From Streptomyces viridochromogenes (GTDB lineage Bacteria > Actinomycetota > Actinomycetes > Streptomycetales > Streptomycetaceae): a stretch of 64,000 nucleotides of DNA. Below, piece after piece: positions 62,213 to 64,000 of this stretch. Below the pieces are notes generated by a model, which did not search any database, was not told where the DNA came from, and saw only the letters and a program-made list of their open reading frames with translations. Each line of letters begins with the position of its first letter. Position 1 is the stretch's first letter. A program made the position numbers and the translations under genes. The stretch is from assembly GCF_001270495.1 (NCBI RefSeq), contig NZ_LGUR01000199.1:30320-94319 (forward strand). Reading direction: 5' to 3'.

Positions 62213-63595
62213 GTGACCACCACGCTCGCAGGCGGCCGTGCCGCTCGCCGCCAGACGATGCGCCGCATCCGCCCGCGCCGCTCCCCGGCCGTTCCGCTGG
62301 TGATCGCCCTATGGACGGGCGCGGCGGCGGTGCTGTGGCTGTGGTGGGACAACACGCCGTCCCTCGCGGACAACACCGCGAAGATCCTCGCCGCGGGGCG
62401 GATCACCGGGCTGCTCGCCGGCTATCTGATGGCGCTCGTCGTGCTCCAGATGGCCCGGGTGCCCGCGCTGGAGCGGCGGGTGGGCTCCGACCGGGTCGCG
62501 CGCTGGCACGCGATGAGCGGGCGCTACACGGTCTGCCTGGTCATCGCGCATGTCTTCCTCACCATGTGGGCGTACGCGCTCCAGGCCGGCAAGACGGTCG
62601 GTGACGTCGTCCAGCAGACGATCGACTCGGTCAACACGCTGCCGGACATGGGCAAGGCGGCCATCGGTACCGGGCTGCTGTTCCTCATCGCGTTCCTCTC
62701 GATCGGCGGCGTCCGCCGCCGGATCCCGTACGACACCTGGTACCACGTGCACCTGCTGACGTACGCGGCGGTGTATCTGACGTTCTGGCACCAGATCACC
62801 ACCGGCAACGAGTTCGCCGTCGAGCCCACCGCGAAGACCTTCTGGTACGGGCTGTACGGGATCGTGACCGCGCTGGTGCTCTGGTACCGGGTGATCACCC
62901 CGATCCGTCTCAATCTGCGGCACCGGATGTACGTCGAGGCGGTCATCGAGGAGACGCCGGGCATCGTGTCGGTGCTGATCGGCGGGCGCAAGCTGCACCG
63001 TATGGGAGCGGAGGCCGGGCAGTTCTTCCGGTGGCGGTTCAAGGCGCCGGGGATGCGGTTCAGCTCCCACCCGTACTCGCTGTCGGCGGCGCCCCGCCCG
63101 GACATGCTGCGGATCACGGTCAAGGCGATCGGCGACCACACGTCGCGGCTGCGTGACCTGAGGCCCGGCACCAAGGTGTGGGCCGAGGGCCCGTACGGTG
63201 CGATGACGGCACAGCGGCGCAGCCGCGGCAAGGTGCTGCTGGTCGCCGGCGGTGTCGGTATCACGCCGATGCGGGCCCTGTTCGAGACGCTGCCGGGCGC
63301 GTCCGGTGACATCACCCTGCTCTACCGGGCCAACAGCACCCAGGACCTGGCGCTCTGGGACGAGCTGGCCAAGATCGCCGACGAGCGCGGCGCCCGCCTG
63401 ATGTACGCGGTCAACAGCCCGGACGGCGAGCGGCCCGACATCTCGGCGGAGCGGCTGCGGCAGAAGCTGCCCGACATCGACAAGCACGACGTCTTCATGT
63501 GCGGGCCGGCCGGCTTCGCGCAGGGCGTCTACGAAGCACTGCGCGGCGCGGGTGTGCCCGCCCGCCGCATCCATCACGAGTCGTTCGAGATGTGA
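62213..63595 (+). CDS. ferric-reductase-like membrane flavoprotein (ferredoxin reductase family)
   Basis: 460 residues. N-terminal six-helix haem-binding domain (HAMSGRYTVCLVIAHVFLTM, WYHVHLLTYAAVYLTFWHQ) and C-terminal FAD/NAD(P) domain (HPYSLSAAP, LVAGGVGITPMRALFETLP, VFMCGPAGFAQGVYEAL). Transfers electrons from NAD(P)H across the membrane. GTG start with GGAGG upstream. FMN-binding gene follows 38 bp on. Confidence 0.92.
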   Translation: MTTTLAGGRAARRQTMRRIRPRRSPAVPLVIALWTGAAAVLWLWWDNTPSLADNTAKILAAGRITGLLAGYLMALVVLQMARVPALERRVGSDRVARWHAMSGRYTVCLVIAHVFLTMWAYALQAGKTVGDVVQQTIDSVNTLPDMGKAAIGTGLLFLIAFLSIGGVRRRIPYDTWYHVHLLTYAAVYLTFWHQITTGNEFAVEPTAKTFWYGLYGIVTALVLWYRVITPIRLNLRHRMYVEAVIEETPGIVSVLIGGRKLHRMGAEAGQFFRWRFKAPGMRFSSHPYSLSAAPRPDMLRITVKAIGDHTSRLRDLRPGTKVWAEGPYGAMTAQRRSRGKVLLVAGGVGITPMRALFETLPGASGDITLLYRANSTQDLALWDELAKIADERGARLMYAVNSPDGERPDISAERLRQKLPDIDKHDVFMCGPAGFAQGVYEALRGAGVPARRIHHESFEM

Positions 63596-63633
63596 GCGAC
63601 GGGACTCCAAAGACTTCAGGAGCTGTAGGAGCC

Positions 63634-64000
63634 ATGAGGAAGAGTCACCCCATCCGGCGTGTCGTGCTGGCCGGCGCCGCCACCGTGTCCGGGATCGTGC
63701 TGCTGCTGTCGCTGAAGCCGGCGTCCGACCCGGCGTCCGCGCAGGCGGCAGGGGGCGCGGCACCGCCCGCGGCGGCGTCACCCCAGGGCGGCGCTCAGGC
63801 GGCCGCCACCGGCACGTTCACCGGTGACGCGGCGCAGACCCAGTACGGGGCCGTGCAGGTACGCCTGACCGTGGCCAACGGAAAGATCACCAAGGCGGAA
63901 ACCGTCCAGGCACCCAAGGGCGGCCAGAGCGACCGGATCACCGCCAACGCCGTACCCAAACTCAACCAAGCCGCCATAGCCGCCGGCACCGCCGACATCG
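63634..64000 (+). CDS. FMN-binding-domain secreted protein (3' end outside window)
   Basis: 122 residues visible. Signal sequence (VVLAGAATVSGIVLLLSL), Ala/Gly/Pro linker, then TGTFTGDAAQTQYGAVQVRL, the start of an FMN_bind domain that carries a covalently attached FMN. The flavin-attachment site is beyond the edge. Likely accepts electrons from the upstream reductase. AGGAGCTGTAGGAGCC before ATG. Confidence 0.9.
   Translation, partial: MRKSHPIRRVVLAGAATVSGIVLLLSLKPASDPASAQAAGGAAPPAAASPQGGAQAAATGTFTGDAAQTQYGAVQVRLTVANGKITKAETVQAPKGGQSDRITANAVPKLNQAAIAAGTADI

Overview
The window is a high-GC, densely packed chromosomal core segment of a Streptomyces. The evidence is the G/C-biased third codon positions, frequent GTG (and one TTG) starts, 4-bp stop/start overlaps, an SsgB sporulation protein, and a gene order that matches the S. 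coelicolor ssgB/argH neighbourhood as I remember it. I see no integrase, transposase, phage gene, CRISPR array or large biosynthetic cluster.

Layout. 1-16 kb: vitamin B6 synthesis (pdxS-pdxT, pdxT cut by the window edge), a VOC protein, the phosphatidylinositol mannoside operon pgsA-patA-pimA, an EF-G-like GTPase, an uncharacterised membrane protein, a HIT protein, a K+ channel, thrS, a DUF4365 pair and a DnaQ-type exonuclease. The order thrS-HIT-pgsA-patA-pimA-pdxS-pdxT resembles mycobacteria, with extra genes inserted. 16-26.4 kb: tRNA-Val(CAC), a lipid-binding-fold protein, a large membrane protein, then a sugar ABC importer with DUF624 and a Tat-exported exo-rhamnogalacturonan-lyase-like protein behind one promoter with LacI-type palindromes, then a second identical tRNA-Val(CAC). 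26.5-33.5 kb: ssgB, a CGNR regulator, a DsbA-like protein, a double GNAT, pabB-pabC, and a tRNA cluster Gly-Cys-Val-Val-Val.

33.5-46.5 kb: a zinc-ribbon protein, a phosphotransferase, small proteins, a membrane Ser/Thr kinase, Nudix, TrmH, and cobalamin/siroheme genes: a CysG-type fusion, a very large BluB-CobT fusion with a ~780-residue low-complexity N-terminus, and CbiE-CbiT. 46.5-49.6 kb: the methionine importer metN-metI-metQ, preceded by a short Cys/Met-containing ORF that looks like an attenuator leader. 49.6-59.7 kb: a HAD phosphatase, small membrane proteins, a short sigma-like factor, a GlpQ-type phosphodiesterase, an acyltransferase, a TetR/MFS pair with a perfect palindromic operator, an aldo/keto reductase, and argH behind ARG boxes. 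59.8-64 kb: a secreted protein made of two almost identical domains, a PNPOx-like protein, an L,D-transpeptidase, and a ferric-reductase-type flavoprotein followed by an FMN-binding lipoprotein-like gene cut by the window end.

The most interesting things are: two families of short dispersed repeats that sit at gene 3' ends, several directly against stop codons; the Cys/Met leader ORF before metN; the duplicated secreted protein; the BluB-CobT giant; and the rhamnogalacturonan import operon with its visible promoter/operator.
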